DNA of 64,000 nt, from the NCBI GenBank assembly GCA_002423125.1, contig DIUW01000010.1:1-64000 (forward strand), read 5' to 3'. The position numbers and the translations under genes were made by a program. Origin of the DNA: Legionellaceae bacterium UBA6148. Its GTDB lineage: Bacteria; Pseudomonadota; Gammaproteobacteria; Legionellales; Legionellaceae. Under the pieces are notes generated by a model. That model was not told the origin of the DNA and did not search any database. It saw only the letters and a list, made by a program, of their open reading frames with translations. Positions 34,375-43,885 of the stretch are shown here, in pieces. How positions within the stretch are numbered: the stretch's first letter is position 1; each line of letters opens with the position of its first letter.

Positions 34375-35466
34375 ATGTCGGATCCAAATGAGTTGCGATT
34401 TTTAGAGTCAGCAGTTACATTCTATATCTCTCTTTTAAAAAAAATAATTATGCGAAAAAATGATAAAAAACAAAATCAATCGGTTCAAAGTCCTTCTTCT
34501 CGCGTCTCATCACCACAGGAGGCACCGAAAGTTGATGAATTGAAGAGCGATCATTCGGCGTATGTTGAAGTCGATTTGAGAGAATACTGTCGAGTTGTTT
34601 ATGACTATCAGCAAGCTCAGGCACTCAATCTGACTGATAGAATAAATAAATTGGATGCTATCCTTTCGGTATTGCGATCGCAGTTAATTCAGCAATATGC
34701 TTCTGGCTTGGCTGGAAATAAATTGTGGGATGAAATATTACAGGGTTTCCAAAATAATCTGGACGGCGATATTTCGAACTCGTTTGTTATGAAAACAATG
34801 AACATTACGTTTATTGAATTTCTAAAAAATAGCATGGATGCCATGATTAAGGGTGTTCTGGATAAAAGAATAAAGTTCAAACAAGCCATTCTTATTTTAG
34901 AGATCAATGCTTGGTTGCAAGGTGATGCATTGCATATGAAAGTACAAGATAATGCGATTGGCTTTTCTGAAGATTATATTCAAAGTTTTTCTCAAATATT
35001 AAATAGTAAAAGTTACTTAAGCTTAGCTTTACTCAGTGATGATGAAAGTGGATTTGTGAGTGATAAAAAGCGACTTGCTGACTTTTATTTTGGTGGTCGA
35101 TGCATGGGATTGCGGATGTTTTATGCAATGCTACTTGATGGCGTGGAGCTGAATAGATCAATTAACATTCATCAATATGATATCCCTCCATTGAGCACAG
35201 GTGTGCAAATTAGCAATAGAGAGGATGAAATTAGAGGTGCTAAAATTGAATTTTTTGGCCCCATTCAACCGTTAATGTCACATCAGCGATCGAGTATTGA
35301 TGAATTTTTTTTCGATGATTTGCCAGATTTAGCTACAACAGAAACCGATTCTTCTCTTCATCGGTCTTTCAGTATGTATGCTCGACGCATGTGCTTGCAT
35401 ACTAAAGAAGAAAAATCGATCGATGCAGAAGATATACTCTCTACTAATGGATTTTTGGTTTTTTAG
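34375..35466 (+). CDS. Orphan protein with GHKL-type (histidine-kinase-like) ATPase motifs
   Basis: A 363-residue protein I cannot place in a named family. Its middle has the three ATP-binding boxes of the GHKL fold in order: N-box FIEFLKNSMDAM (Glu148, Asn152, Asp155), G1 VQDNAIGF (Asp192-Phe197) and a G2-like GGRCMGLRM (240-248). No His phosphoacceptor domain, sensor or MutL/Hsp90/gyrase partner domain is seen; the first 60 residues are polar and low-complexity and the last 70 acidic with no homology I recognise. There is no clear ribosome binding site; an ATG 25 codons in (MRKNDKKQN) is an alternative start. It is monocistronic and divergent from the patatin gene. Confidence 0.7.
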   Translation: MSDPNELRFLESAVTFYISLLKKIIMRKNDKKQNQSVQSPSSRVSSPQEAPKVDELKSDHSAYVEVDLREYCRVVYDYQQAQALNLTDRINKLDAILSVLRSQLIQQYASGLAGNKLWDEILQGFQNNLDGDISNSFVMKTMNITFIEFLKNSMDAMIKGVLDKRIKFKQAILILEINAWLQGDALHMKVQDNAIGFSEDYIQSFSQILNSKSYLSLALLSDDESGFVSDKKRLADFYFGGRCMGLRMFYAMLLDGVELNRSINIHQYDIPPLSTGVQISNREDEIRGAKIEFFGPIQPLMSHQRSSIDEFFFDDLPDLATTETDSSLHRSFSMYARRMCLHTKEEKSIDAEDILSTNGFLVF

Positions 35467-35580
35467 GAGATAGACCACATCCAAGTATGTTGCATAGTAT
35501 TTCCGCTGAAATCGACGATCGAGAAAGCAAGGGCTGGCTGCCAGGTAGACCTTGCCTGATCGGATACTAGAGTTGCTCTT

Positions 35581-36450
35581 CTACAGCCAATATACAAAAA
35601 TAAACAAGAATAACCAAACGACATCGACAAAATGCCAATACCAAGCCACTGCCTCAAAGGCAAAGTGACGTTCGGGTGTGAAATGGCCACGGAGTGATCG
35701 GATTAAAATAACGATCAACATAATGGTGCCGATCGTGACGTGTAATCCGTGAAATCCAGTTAACATGAAAAATGTGGTACCGTAAATGCCCGCGTCCAGG
35801 GTCAAATTCATTTCGGTGTAAGCGTCATGATATTCATGCGCTTGAAGGAATAGGAACGATATCCCTAATAGGATCGTGCATGCAAGGCCGATGTCTAATT
35901 GACGCCGTTTATTGAACTTTAATGCCCAATGAGCCCACGTAATTGTTACGCCGGAGGTTAGCAGTATCAACGTATTGCAAGCAGCTAATCCCCAAGCTCC
36001 CATCGCTTCATCTGCACCAACAAACGTTGTATTGTTTGGATTTTTTAATAAAGGCCAAACAGCTTGAAAATTAGGCCAGACAGTCAAGTGTGTGATGGGG
36101 TGAATTTCACCGCCCATTAAGGGAATTGTCCAAAAGCGTGAAAAAAATAATGCACCAAAAAATGCACCAAAAAAACAAACTTCAGAGAAAATAAACCAGC
36201 ACATTGCCCAACGAAACGAACGATCGACTTGTAAATCGTAAAGCCCTTTTTGATTTTCATAAATGACTTGACCAAACCAGCCAAACATCATGAACACCAA
36301 AATAGAAAAACCGAGAGTAAAAATATAAGGACCATACCAATCGGTGTGCAGCCAAGAAGCGGCTCCAACCAGCATTGTAGTTAAACCAATTGATCCCATC
36401 AAAGGCCAGTGACTCGGCTTTGGAACATAATAAGAGCTGGGTGTTCCCAT
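35581..36450 (-). CDS. ctaE: Cytochrome c oxidase subunit III
   Basis: 289 residues, seven membrane helices, with the conserved FFGAFFGALFFSRFW and the closing GFHGLHVTIGT and FEAVAWYWHFVDVVWLFLFIFVYWL-type end. It is the last structural gene of the aa3 oxidase operon, 16 bases after ctaG. The 114 bases downstream, before the convergent GHKL-like gene, contain no clear gene. Confidence 0.96.
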   Translation of the reverse strand: MGTPSSYYVPKPSHWPLMGSIGLTTMLVGAASWLHTDWYGPYIFTLGFSILVFMMFGWFGQVIYENQKGLYDLQVDRSFRWAMCWFIFSEVCFFGAFFGALFFSRFWTIPLMGGEIHPITHLTVWPNFQAVWPLLKNPNNTTFVGADEAMGAWGLAACNTLILLTSGVTITWAHWALKFNKRRQLDIGLACTILLGISFLFLQAHEYHDAYTEMNLTLDAGIYGTTFFMLTGFHGLHVTIGTIMLIVILIRSLRGHFTPERHFAFEAVAWYWHFVDVVWLFLFIFVYWL

Positions 36451-36466
36451 AAATACAGTATCCTTC

Positions 36467-36997
36467 TTATTGTCTATCGGTTACATCAAACAGCGCGTAT
36501 GCTAATGTTATTGTTTTCACTTCAGGTGGTAAATCAGCATCCAAGTGAAACAGTAATGGCATATTCATTGCCTCATGACCATTGAGTGTTTGCTGCGTGA
36601 AACAGAAGCACTCGGTTTTTTTAATATATTTTGCAGCAATTCCAGGTGTTACGCTAGGGATTGCCTGTACCGTCATTCGATGTGTGGTCGTATTTTCCGC
36701 GTAAAACGCGAGCTTGGCAATCTCACCGGGATGTACCGTTATCTTGCGGATATTCGGATGGAATTTCCATGGTACTCCGTTGATGGTTGCCACAAATTCA
36801 ACAACAACCTCTCGATTTTTCTCTACTTTCATTGTCGATGGAGCATGACTTGCTACCATCGACGTAAGCTTACCGTTGATTCCTAATGCTTTGCATAAAC
36901 TATTATAAATAGGAACCAATGCAAACCCAAACGCAAACATTCCCAGGGTAATAGCAAAAAGCAGAGCAATTAAGCGGGTATGTTTATGTTCAGCCAT
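36467..36997 (-). CDS. ctaG: Cytochrome c oxidase assembly protein CtaG (Cox11)
   Basis: Delivers copper to the CuB site of subunit I. 176 residues: one N-terminal membrane helix (about 8-30) and a periplasmic Ig-like domain with the copper-binding CFCF motif (near 130) and the NGVPWKFHP segment. It lies between ctaD and ctaE, the usual order. Confidence 0.95.
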   Translation of the reverse strand: MAEHKHTRLIALLFAITLGMFAFGFALVPIYNSLCKALGINGKLTSMVASHAPSTMKVEKNREVVVEFVATINGVPWKFHPNIRKITVHPGEIAKLAFYAENTTTHRMTVQAIPSVTPGIAAKYIKKTECFCFTQQTLNGHEAMNMPLLFHLDADLPPEVKTITLAYALFDVTDRQ

Positions 36998-37009
36998 TTA
37001 GGCATTCCT

Positions 37010-38623
37010 TCAATGAATCTCAGGTGCAGTCGTAAAACTATGGTACGGTGGTGGTGATGATAACGTCCACTCCAGCCCATGTGATCCTTCCCATACCCTA
37101 TCACTTACCTTTTTTCCATGACGTATCGTTGAAATCACATTCCATAAAAACAGTAATTGTGAAAAACCAAAAATAAAGGCGCCAACAGTGCATATCATAT
37201 TAAAATTAGTAAATTGTAATGCATAGTCTGGAATTCGTCGTGGCATGCCGGCTAGTCCCAAGAAGTGCATTGGGAAGAAGGTTATATTGACGGATATCAC
37301 CGACAACCAGAAATGCCACTTACCCAGACGTTCGCTGTACATGTGTCCGGTCCATTTCGGTAGCCAATAATAGGTTGCCGCTTGAAGTGAAAAAATAACG
37401 CCGGGTACTAATACATAGTGAAAATGTCCGACTACAAAATAGGTATCTTGATATTGATAGTCTGCGGGAACGAGCGCCAACATTAGCCCAGTAAATCCTC
37501 CAATCGTGAACAAAAAGACAAACGCTATTGCAAAAAGCATGGGTGTTTCAAATGTCATTGCGCCTTTGAACATTGTTGCAACCCAATTGAAGACTTTAAT
37601 TCCTGTAGGCACCGCAATGAGCATTGTCGTGTACATAAAGAATAACTCGGCTCCGAGAGGCACTCCTGTCGTAAACATATGGTGTACCCATACAATAAAC
37701 GATAATAAGGCAATGCTTAAGGTTGCATAAACCATAAAATGATATCCAAATAATGGTTTGCGGCTAAACGTTGGGATGACTTCTGAAATCACACCAAATG
37801 CCGGTAATATCAATACATAGACCTCAGGATGGCCAAAAAACCAAAAAATATGCTGAAATAAAACAGGATCCCCGCCACCAGCGGCTTCAAAAAAACTCGT
37901 TCCAAAATGACGGTCAGCTAACATCATGGTTACCGCACCAGCAAGTACAGGCATGATGGCGATTAATAAAAAAGCAGTAATTAACCAGGTCCAAACAAAA
38001 ATCGGCATCTTCATTAGTGTCATGCCTGGTGCACGCATATTCAGAATGGTTGCAATGATATTAATGGAACCCATAATGGATGAAATTCCCATCATGTGGA
38101 TCGAAAAAATCATAAAATCCGTGCTGGGAGGGGCAAATTTAGTTGATAGGGGTGCGTACATGGTCCAGCCAAAGTTAGGCCCTCCACCATCGTGGAACAG
38201 TGTTGATCCTAATAATACAAACGCAAAAGGTAACAACCAAAAGCTCCAGTTGTTTAATCGTGGTAAAGCCATGTCAGGGGCGCCAATCATCATGGGAATT
38301 TGCCAGTTGGCCATTCCCGTAAATGCGGGCATAACGACACCAAACAACATGATTAATCCATGTAGCGTCGTCATTTGATTAAAGAAATTGGGGTCTAGGA
38401 AGCGGTGTCCCGGTTGAAATAGTTCGGCACGAACCAGTAATGCCATGGCTCCTGCAACAAAAAAACTAAACATGGCCAACCATAAATACAACGTACCAAT
38501 GTCTTTATGGTTGGTTGTAAACAACCAGCGCTTCATAAATCCGATGATCCCTTTGCCTTGTTCTGGGCCATGATGGTCGTCATGTGATTCATGCCCTATT
38601 TTATGCGCTATTGTACTACTCAT
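37010..38623 (-). CDS. ctaD: Cytochrome c oxidase subunit I
   Basis: Catalytic heme-copper subunit, 537 residues, about 12 membrane helices. Heme and copper ligands are visible: TTLHGLIMLFG (low-spin heme His), WFFGHPEVYVLILPAFG (CuB His and cross-linked Tyr), HHMFTTG and VGHFHYVL. The ATG overlaps ctaC by 4 bases. Confidence 0.98.
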   Translation of the reverse strand: MSSTIAHKIGHESHDDHHGPEQGKGIIGFMKRWLFTTNHKDIGTLYLWLAMFSFFVAGAMALLVRAELFQPGHRFLDPNFFNQMTTLHGLIMLFGVVMPAFTGMANWQIPMMIGAPDMALPRLNNWSFWLLPFAFVLLGSTLFHDGGGPNFGWTMYAPLSTKFAPPSTDFMIFSIHMMGISSIMGSINIIATILNMRAPGMTLMKMPIFVWTWLITAFLLIAIMPVLAGAVTMMLADRHFGTSFFEAAGGGDPVLFQHIFWFFGHPEVYVLILPAFGVISEVIPTFSRKPLFGYHFMVYATLSIALLSFIVWVHHMFTTGVPLGAELFFMYTTMLIAVPTGIKVFNWVATMFKGAMTFETPMLFAIAFVFLFTIGGFTGLMLALVPADYQYQDTYFVVGHFHYVLVPGVIFSLQAATYYWLPKWTGHMYSERLGKWHFWLSVISVNITFFPMHFLGLAGMPRRIPDYALQFTNFNMICTVGAFIFGFSQLLFLWNVISTIRHGKKVSDRVWEGSHGLEWTLSSPPPYHSFTTAPEIH

Positions 38624-39852
38624 TGTAAACCTCCAGCATTCAATGGTTTTCTATTTACCATTATGGGCACTACAGCACTTTCTTGACGCACTTGCGCGAC
38701 ATCACTCGGCTGTATTAAGTCATTGGTGTTATTACCCCATGCGTTTCGCTCATAGGTTGTAATGGCTGCGATTTCTGTATCGGTCAATTGCTCTTTGTAC
38801 GGTTGCATTGCAGAACCCGCGATTCCATTTAAAATCAATCGGATATGCCGGTCTATTGGGTAGCCAACCGCAACGGAGCTATTTTTTAAAGCCGGATAGA
38901 GTGGAGGAATCCCCGTTCCATCGGCCTTGTGACATGCTACGCAAATCGCTTCATATTTATCTTTGCCCTGCTTCATTAATTCAGCGCGTGTTAATATTGC
39001 TTGATCGGCGGGAGCGGTTGTCGGGGCATATTTATCTTCCACCTTGGGTTGGTCTTTCACCCATTGATCGAATTCCTCTTCACGAACAGCTTTGATGACA
39101 ATGGGCATAAATCCATGATTGATGCCGCAGAGCTCTGTACATTGACCACGATACACACCAGGCTTTTGAATCCATGCCCACGATTCGTGCATAAATCCTG
39201 GAATGGCATCTCGTTTAACGCCTAATTCAGGAACCCACCATGAATGTACAACGTCACTTGACGTTACTAAAAAGCGAATTTTTTTATTCACTGGCACAAC
39301 CACAGGGTTATCCACCTCGAGTAAATACCATTTCCCTTTGGGTTGTTCGTTTTGAATTTGAGCATATGGGGTTGATAAACTACTATAAAAGCTAATGCCT
39401 TGATCAAGGTATTGGTATTGCCATTTCCACTGGGATCCAACGATTTTAATTGTTACATCGGAATCCCGGCTGTCCTCCATTCGGATTAATACTTTCGTTG
39501 CAGGGACAGCGAGCGCAACGAGGATTAAAAATGGAATAATTGACCAAACAATCTCTAGCCGAGTGTTATCATGAAACTTAGCGGGCTCGTATCCCCTCGA
39601 TTTTCGATGATGGATTAAGGAATACAGCATCACGCCAAAAACGCCTACGCCAATCACGGCACAGACCGCGATAGCAATCATGTGCAAATCGTAGATGTCT
39701 TTACTTAAAGGTGTTACACCCCGATGCATGTTCATTTGCCAATAATCAACTGCCGCAGTAGCCGATTTTGCCACTGTGAACCCGCCAGTTAACAATGCCA
39801 TCTTGCAGACACTCGACCAGTTTTGCATCGCTTTTATTGCCTTTTTTACCAT
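38620..39852 (-). CDS. ctaC: Cytochrome c oxidase subunit II fused to cytochrome c
   Basis: 410 residues: signal/leader, two membrane helices (about 60-80 and 100-120), the cupredoxin CuA domain with ligands in CTELCGINHGFM (near 243) and, after a linker, a class I cytochrome c domain with CVACH (near 300) and an axial Met in MQPY. Such caa3-type fusions let the oxidase take electrons directly from a tethered heme. The start overlaps the four-heme cytochrome gene by 7 bases. Confidence 0.96.
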   Translation of the reverse strand: MVKKAIKAMQNWSSVCKMALLTGGFTVAKSATAAVDYWQMNMHRGVTPLSKDIYDLHMIAIAVCAVIGVGVFGVMLYSLIHHRKSRGYEPAKFHDNTRLEIVWSIIPFLILVALAVPATKVLIRMEDSRDSDVTIKIVGSQWKWQYQYLDQGISFYSSLSTPYAQIQNEQPKGKWYLLEVDNPVVVPVNKKIRFLVTSSDVVHSWWVPELGVKRDAIPGFMHESWAWIQKPGVYRGQCTELCGINHGFMPIVIKAVREEEFDQWVKDQPKVEDKYAPTTAPADQAILTRAELMKQGKDKYEAICVACHKADGTGIPPLYPALKNSSVAVGYPIDRHIRLILNGIAGSAMQPYKEQLTDTEIAAITTYERNAWGNNTNDLIQPSDVAQVRQESAVVPIMVNRKPLNAGGLQ

Positions 39853-41390
39853 AACGAATAGTTACCTTCTGTTTTTGATTGACTGACCATATACTTGATT
39901 GCATCAATGATTTCGCCTGTCGTGCAATGCTTGCATCCGCCAAGCGCTGGATGATTTTCACCCTTAATAGCATGTTCGACCAACACATCTATATTTTGAT
40001 CAATCAACGGTTTCCAAGCCGCTTTATCGCCCAGTTTAGGCGCGCCAAGTTTGCCTTCTGCATGACAAGTGCTGCAATTTTCTTCATAGACCGTTTTGCC
40101 GTTGGCCACATATTTTTTCTCTCCATTTGATTGCATATCAATCCATTGTGAGCGAGATAGCGATTGATGAAGTATGTAATCAACACCCGCAATAATATCG
40201 TTATCCGAACAGGTCACGCAAGCACCCTTAATTGGCATACTGTTATAACCATTAATTGTATGACGATATAATCCACTTAAACCAGACGATTTAAGACGCA
40301 TGTACCAATTAGAACTATTACCAATTCGTGGTGCAGACATCGCGCCATTTTGGTGACACATAATGCATGAATTAATGTAAACCTGCTTTCCACGCTTTAA
40401 AGTCGGTTGTTTTTCAGAGGGAAATAAATTATACGGTTCTTCACTAATGACTGTTTTTAGATACGTTGCAATAGCCAATCGATCATCTTCTGTTAGGTAG
40501 CTTAAGCTATTGTGGTTCACTTCTGCCATGGGACCCGCCACAGGGCCTGCTTTGTTTAATAATTGCCCGCCAGAAAAAACATCAGCCACTTCAGCATGAG
40601 AGGCTGAATGCAGCCCATATCGAGTAATATTGGGTGCCCAATAACCATCAATAAATGTGCCGGTTAGGTAATAACGATCTTTAGGGGCGCCAAGAGGGTT
40701 GAGTGGGGTATGGCACATGCTGCAATGTCCCAGGCCATCAACAATATATTTCCCGCGATTCCACTGTGCCGACTCATCAGGATTGTATACCACATCAGGA
40801 GCCGAATAGAAAAACAACAAGTTCCAACCCCATAATGAAAGTCGTGATCCGGGCATGTTGAATGGAAATGGCAATGATTTATTTTTCTGTTCAACCGCAG
40901 GGATACTCATGAAATAGGCATAAAGTGCACGAGCATCATCATCCGTGATGTTTGAAAAATAGAGATAGGGAAAGACTGGAAAATAATTGTGACCCTGTGG
41001 ATCACGACCTTTTTTCATCGCTCGAATAAAATCTTTTTCGGTCCATTTACCAATCCCTGTTTCTTTATCAGGTGTGATATTAGGACTATAGAATGTACCA
41101 AACGGTGTTGCTAAAGGGAGGCCTCCGGCAAATGCGGGTGTTCCAGCCTTGACATTCGTATGACAAGCAATGCAATCACCCATTTTCGCAAGATATTCGC
41201 CATGCTCAACTTGCTTTTGTAACTCCGGAGTCGCACCGGGATTGACCGGTGGATAAGCTGGATAATAACCATCAATCAGTGGTTCAGGGCGCTCTGGCGC
41301 GATCTCCGCTGCTTGTACGGATATGCCAAAACCGCTCAATACCGTAACAAGACAAGCAACAACTGTATTGTATCGAAACAAAGAGACCAC
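39846..41390 (-). CDS. Periplasmic four-heme cytochrome c
   Basis: From the GTG at 41390, which has an AGGAGG site and gives a good signal peptide (VVACLVTVLSGFGISVQA), the protein has 514 residues. Heme sites are CIACH, CSMCH, CIMCH and CSTCH. The N-terminal two-thirds resemble the cytochrome subunit of alcohol/gluconate dehydrogenases. The last two domains resemble cytochrome c5: each has CxxCH followed 50-80 residues later by CVTCS or CKHCT, the c5-type disulphide pair and not a broken heme site. The frame is open to 41555, but that part is non-coding. It heads the cta operon, suggesting that it feeds electrons to the caa3 oxidase; its own donor is unknown. Confidence 0.88.
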   Translation of the reverse strand: MVSLFRYNTVVACLVTVLSGFGISVQAAEIAPERPEPLIDGYYPAYPPVNPGATPELQKQVEHGEYLAKMGDCIACHTNVKAGTPAFAGGLPLATPFGTFYSPNITPDKETGIGKWTEKDFIRAMKKGRDPQGHNYFPVFPYLYFSNITDDDARALYAYFMSIPAVEQKNKSLPFPFNMPGSRLSLWGWNLLFFYSAPDVVYNPDESAQWNRGKYIVDGLGHCSMCHTPLNPLGAPKDRYYLTGTFIDGYWAPNITRYGLHSASHAEVADVFSGGQLLNKAGPVAGPMAEVNHNSLSYLTEDDRLAIATYLKTVISEEPYNLFPSEKQPTLKRGKQVYINSCIMCHQNGAMSAPRIGNSSNWYMRLKSSGLSGLYRHTINGYNSMPIKGACVTCSDNDIIAGVDYILHQSLSRSQWIDMQSNGEKKYVANGKTVYEENCSTCHAEGKLGAPKLGDKAAWKPLIDQNIDVLVEHAIKGENHPALGGCKHCTTGEIIDAIKYMVSQSKTEGNYSLW

Positions 41391-41539
41391 GCCCCCTCCT
41401 TTATGTCTAACGATCAGATCAAAATGCGCTATTAAACGAAGTATTTTATACTTCAGATCATGCATCATGCAATCTTTAATGTCGATTGACCAGAGAGATT
41501 GAATTTTATGTAAAAATAGTACACAATTATGAAAATCAA

Positions 41540-41564
41540 AGATACCCATTTCCAATGGGTATCT
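41540..41564. repeat. Perfect 11-bp palindrome, 3-base loop, before trhO
   Basis: agatacccatt / aatgggtatct with loop tcc, in the divergent region between the four-heme cytochrome and trhO. It shares the tacccat core with motifs at oriC (28652, 28763) and at 56899. It has no following T-run on either strand, so it is more likely an operator or dispersed repeat than a terminator. Confidence 0.6.
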
Positions 41565-41594
41565 CCCTTAATTTTTTGCTTTGTGAGATAAATA

Positions 41595-42566
41595 ATGAGC
41601 CTCTATGTTGTGTCAGCACTTTATAAATTTGTGACTCTTGATTCCTTTGAATCATTGAAAAATCCATTATTAAGCGTCATGAAACATCACGGAATTCGTG
41701 GTACGTTGTTGTTAGCTAAAGAAGGTATTAATGGGACGGTGGCCGGTAGCGCAAAAGCGATTGAAGCTCTTTATGCGTGGTTTGAGCAAAAACCTCATCT
41801 CGACAATATCGTTCATAAAGAATCATACAGCGAAACCATGCCATTTAATCGAACTAAAGTAAAATTAAAAAAGGAAATTGTAACCTTAGGGGTTGAAGGA
41901 ATTGACCCTACGCATGTTGTTGGAACTTATGTTAAACCTGAAGATTGGAATCAATTGATTTCATCAGACGATGTGACTGTGGTTGATACACGCAATGATT
42001 ACGAAGTTCAGATCGGTACGTTTAAACGTGCCATAAACCCAAACACAACGACTTTTCGAGAATTCCCTGAATTTGTCAGTACACACTTAGATCCGAAAAA
42101 GCATAAAAAAGTAGCGATGTTTTGCACTGGTGGCATTCGTTGTGAAAAGTCCACGGCATACTTAAAAGAATTGGGATTTGACGAAGTCTATCATCTCGAG
42201 GGCGGAATTTTAAAATACTTAGAAAAAGTTCCCGAAAACGAATCATTATGGGAAGGCGAATGCTTTGTGTTTGACGAGCGTGTTACGGTGAATCACAACT
42301 TACAAAAAGGTCAGTATGACCAATGCCACGCCTGTCGGTTTCCAATTACTGATAGCGATAAACAGCAAGTAACTTACGTGCCTGGTGTTAGCTGTCCTCA
42401 TTGTGCTGAAAACAAAACAGAGTCACAAATACAACGTTATCAGGAGCGAGAAAAACAGAGTCAATTAGCTCATGCTCGTGGTGAAACGCATATTGGCGGT
42501 GATGTATCGAGTATCATTACAACGCGCCGTCTTCTTAAAAAACAGAAAAAACAAGCAGTGTTATAA
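41595..42566 (+). CDS. trhO: tRNA uridine(34) hydroxylase TrhO (rhodanese family)
   Basis: 323 residues: N-terminal acylphosphatase-like segment (GIRGTLLLAKEGINGTVAGS near 34-53), rhodanese domain with the active Cys in MFCTGGIRCEKS (near 176), and a C-terminal zinc-like region (CHACRFPI, CPHCAENK). It performs oxygen-dependent hydroxylation of U34, a step in cmo5U formation. Confidence 0.95.
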   Translation: MSLYVVSALYKFVTLDSFESLKNPLLSVMKHHGIRGTLLLAKEGINGTVAGSAKAIEALYAWFEQKPHLDNIVHKESYSETMPFNRTKVKLKKEIVTLGVEGIDPTHVVGTYVKPEDWNQLISSDDVTVVDTRNDYEVQIGTFKRAINPNTTTFREFPEFVSTHLDPKKHKKVAMFCTGGIRCEKSTAYLKELGFDEVYHLEGGILKYLEKVPENESLWEGECFVFDERVTVNHNLQKGQYDQCHACRFPITDSDKQQVTYVPGVSCPHCAENKTESQIQRYQEREKQSQLAHARGETHIGGDVSSIITTRRLLKKQKKQAVL

Positions 42567-42592
42567 AATGAGGTTACTGAATGAGGTTATGT

Positions 42593-43858
42593 ATGTCTAC
42601 TCAAAAAAATGGCTATTTACCCTATGTCATGTGGTCGTTCCCGCTTGTATTTTTTGCGTTTCAATTTATTTTACGTCTTTGGCCTGGTTTGATGATGCCT
42701 CAAATCATGGCTCAGTTCGCTATTGATGCCAGCCAGTTCGGTTTAATTGCCGCGTTTTATTACTATGGTTATGCGGGCATGCAGATTCCGGTTGCATTGC
42801 TTCTCGATCGATATGGTGCGAAGAACATTATTTTTATTTTTGCGGTGCTTTGTGGATTAGCCACTCTTTTATTTACGTATACCGATAATTTATATATCGC
42901 TTTTTTTAGTCGGATGCTTGTTGGCGCAGGGTCAGCCGTTGGTTTTTTGGGCGTCTCAAAAGTCGTTTCTGAATGGTTTCCAAGCAGTCAATATACCAAA
43001 ATGATTGGATTGTCTTTTACATTAGGATTGATGGGAGCAATTTACGGTGGCAAACCCATTAGTTTACTGATTGAAACGTACCATTGGAAAAATGTTGCAG
43101 TAACCCTGGTGATTATTTCACTTGTGATTGCTTGTGCTGCTTATTGTGTGCTGCGTTCACATCAAGATAAGAACAGTGAAGTTGAAATCAAAATCAAAGA
43201 GGCATTTAAACTATCGGATTTAAAAACCATACTTTCATCGAGTGAAATATGGTTACTTGCATTGGCGAATCTGTTAATGGTTGGATCTTTAGAAGGCTTT
43301 AGTGATGTGTGGGGCGTTCCTTATTTAATGACGGCCTACTCAATTGATAAAAGTGATGCTGCTCAATTGATATCATTTGTTTTTTTTGGAATGTTATTGG
43401 GGGGGCCGCTATTAGCCTCATGCAGTAAAATATTAGGAAATTATGCAGTGATTGCATTATGTGGGCTTGGTATGGCGACAGCGTTTGCTGTGCTATTACT
43501 CACACCACAATACCATTGGTGGCTGCTCGCAAGTTTATTTTTTAGTATTGGGATCATGTGTTGCTACCAGGTCATTATTTTTGCAGCGGGCGCGTCGCAA
43601 GTTAAAGCGCATTATTTAGGCGTGACGATCGCTTTTCTTAATTGCATTAATATGCTTGGAGGATCTTTTTTTCATACGATCATTGGTCGGCTTGTGGATT
43701 TCTTTTGGACTGGTGCGCTTAATCATGATGGCGTTAAGCAATATAGTCTTGGTGCGTATCAATCGGCATTATCGATTATTCCCGTGTGCGCAAGCATTGG
43801 AGCCGTGATGATTTGTTTTATTGGTTTACAGCGCCGCCGAAAATTTCGGTTAAAGTAA
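42593..43858 (+). CDS. MFS transporter
   Basis: 421 residues from the ATG at 42593 (GAGG site); 12 predicted membrane helices. The loop-2 motif is present as LLLDRYGAKN and the segment GSAVGFLGVSKVVSEWFP lies in helix 4-5. The family type is the one expanded in Legionella and Coxiella, where members move amino acids and other metabolites; the substrate cannot be told from the sequence. It begins about 25 bases after trhO, so both may share a transcript. Confidence 0.9.
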   Translation: MSTQKNGYLPYVMWSFPLVFFAFQFILRLWPGLMMPQIMAQFAIDASQFGLIAAFYYYGYAGMQIPVALLLDRYGAKNIIFIFAVLCGLATLLFTYTDNLYIAFFSRMLVGAGSAVGFLGVSKVVSEWFPSSQYTKMIGLSFTLGLMGAIYGGKPISLLIETYHWKNVAVTLVIISLVIACAAYCVLRSHQDKNSEVEIKIKEAFKLSDLKTILSSSEIWLLALANLLMVGSLEGFSDVWGVPYLMTAYSIDKSDAAQLISFVFFGMLLGGPLLASCSKILGNYAVIALCGLGMATAFAVLLLTPQYHWWLLASLFFSIGIMCCYQVIIFAAGASQVKAHYLGVTIAFLNCINMLGGSFFHTIIGRLVDFFWTGALNHDGVKQYSLGAYQSALSIIPVCASIGAVMICFIGLQRRRKFRLK

Positions 43859-43885
43859 ATTAGTTATTGTGGCTGAGAATTGAAT

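Noticed and set aside
35463..35580. Open frames on both strands after ctaE (plus strand ending KGWLPGRPCLIGY).
   Set aside because: Neither has a start signal or family match; the plus-strand one could be a frameshifted tail of the GHKL-like protein, but I cannot support it.
40216..40230. CVTCS and CKHCT in the four-heme cytochrome look like heme sites that lost their His.
   Set aside because: Each follows a normal CxxCH by 50-80 residues, the position of the structural disulphide in cytochrome c5, so they are not decayed heme sites.
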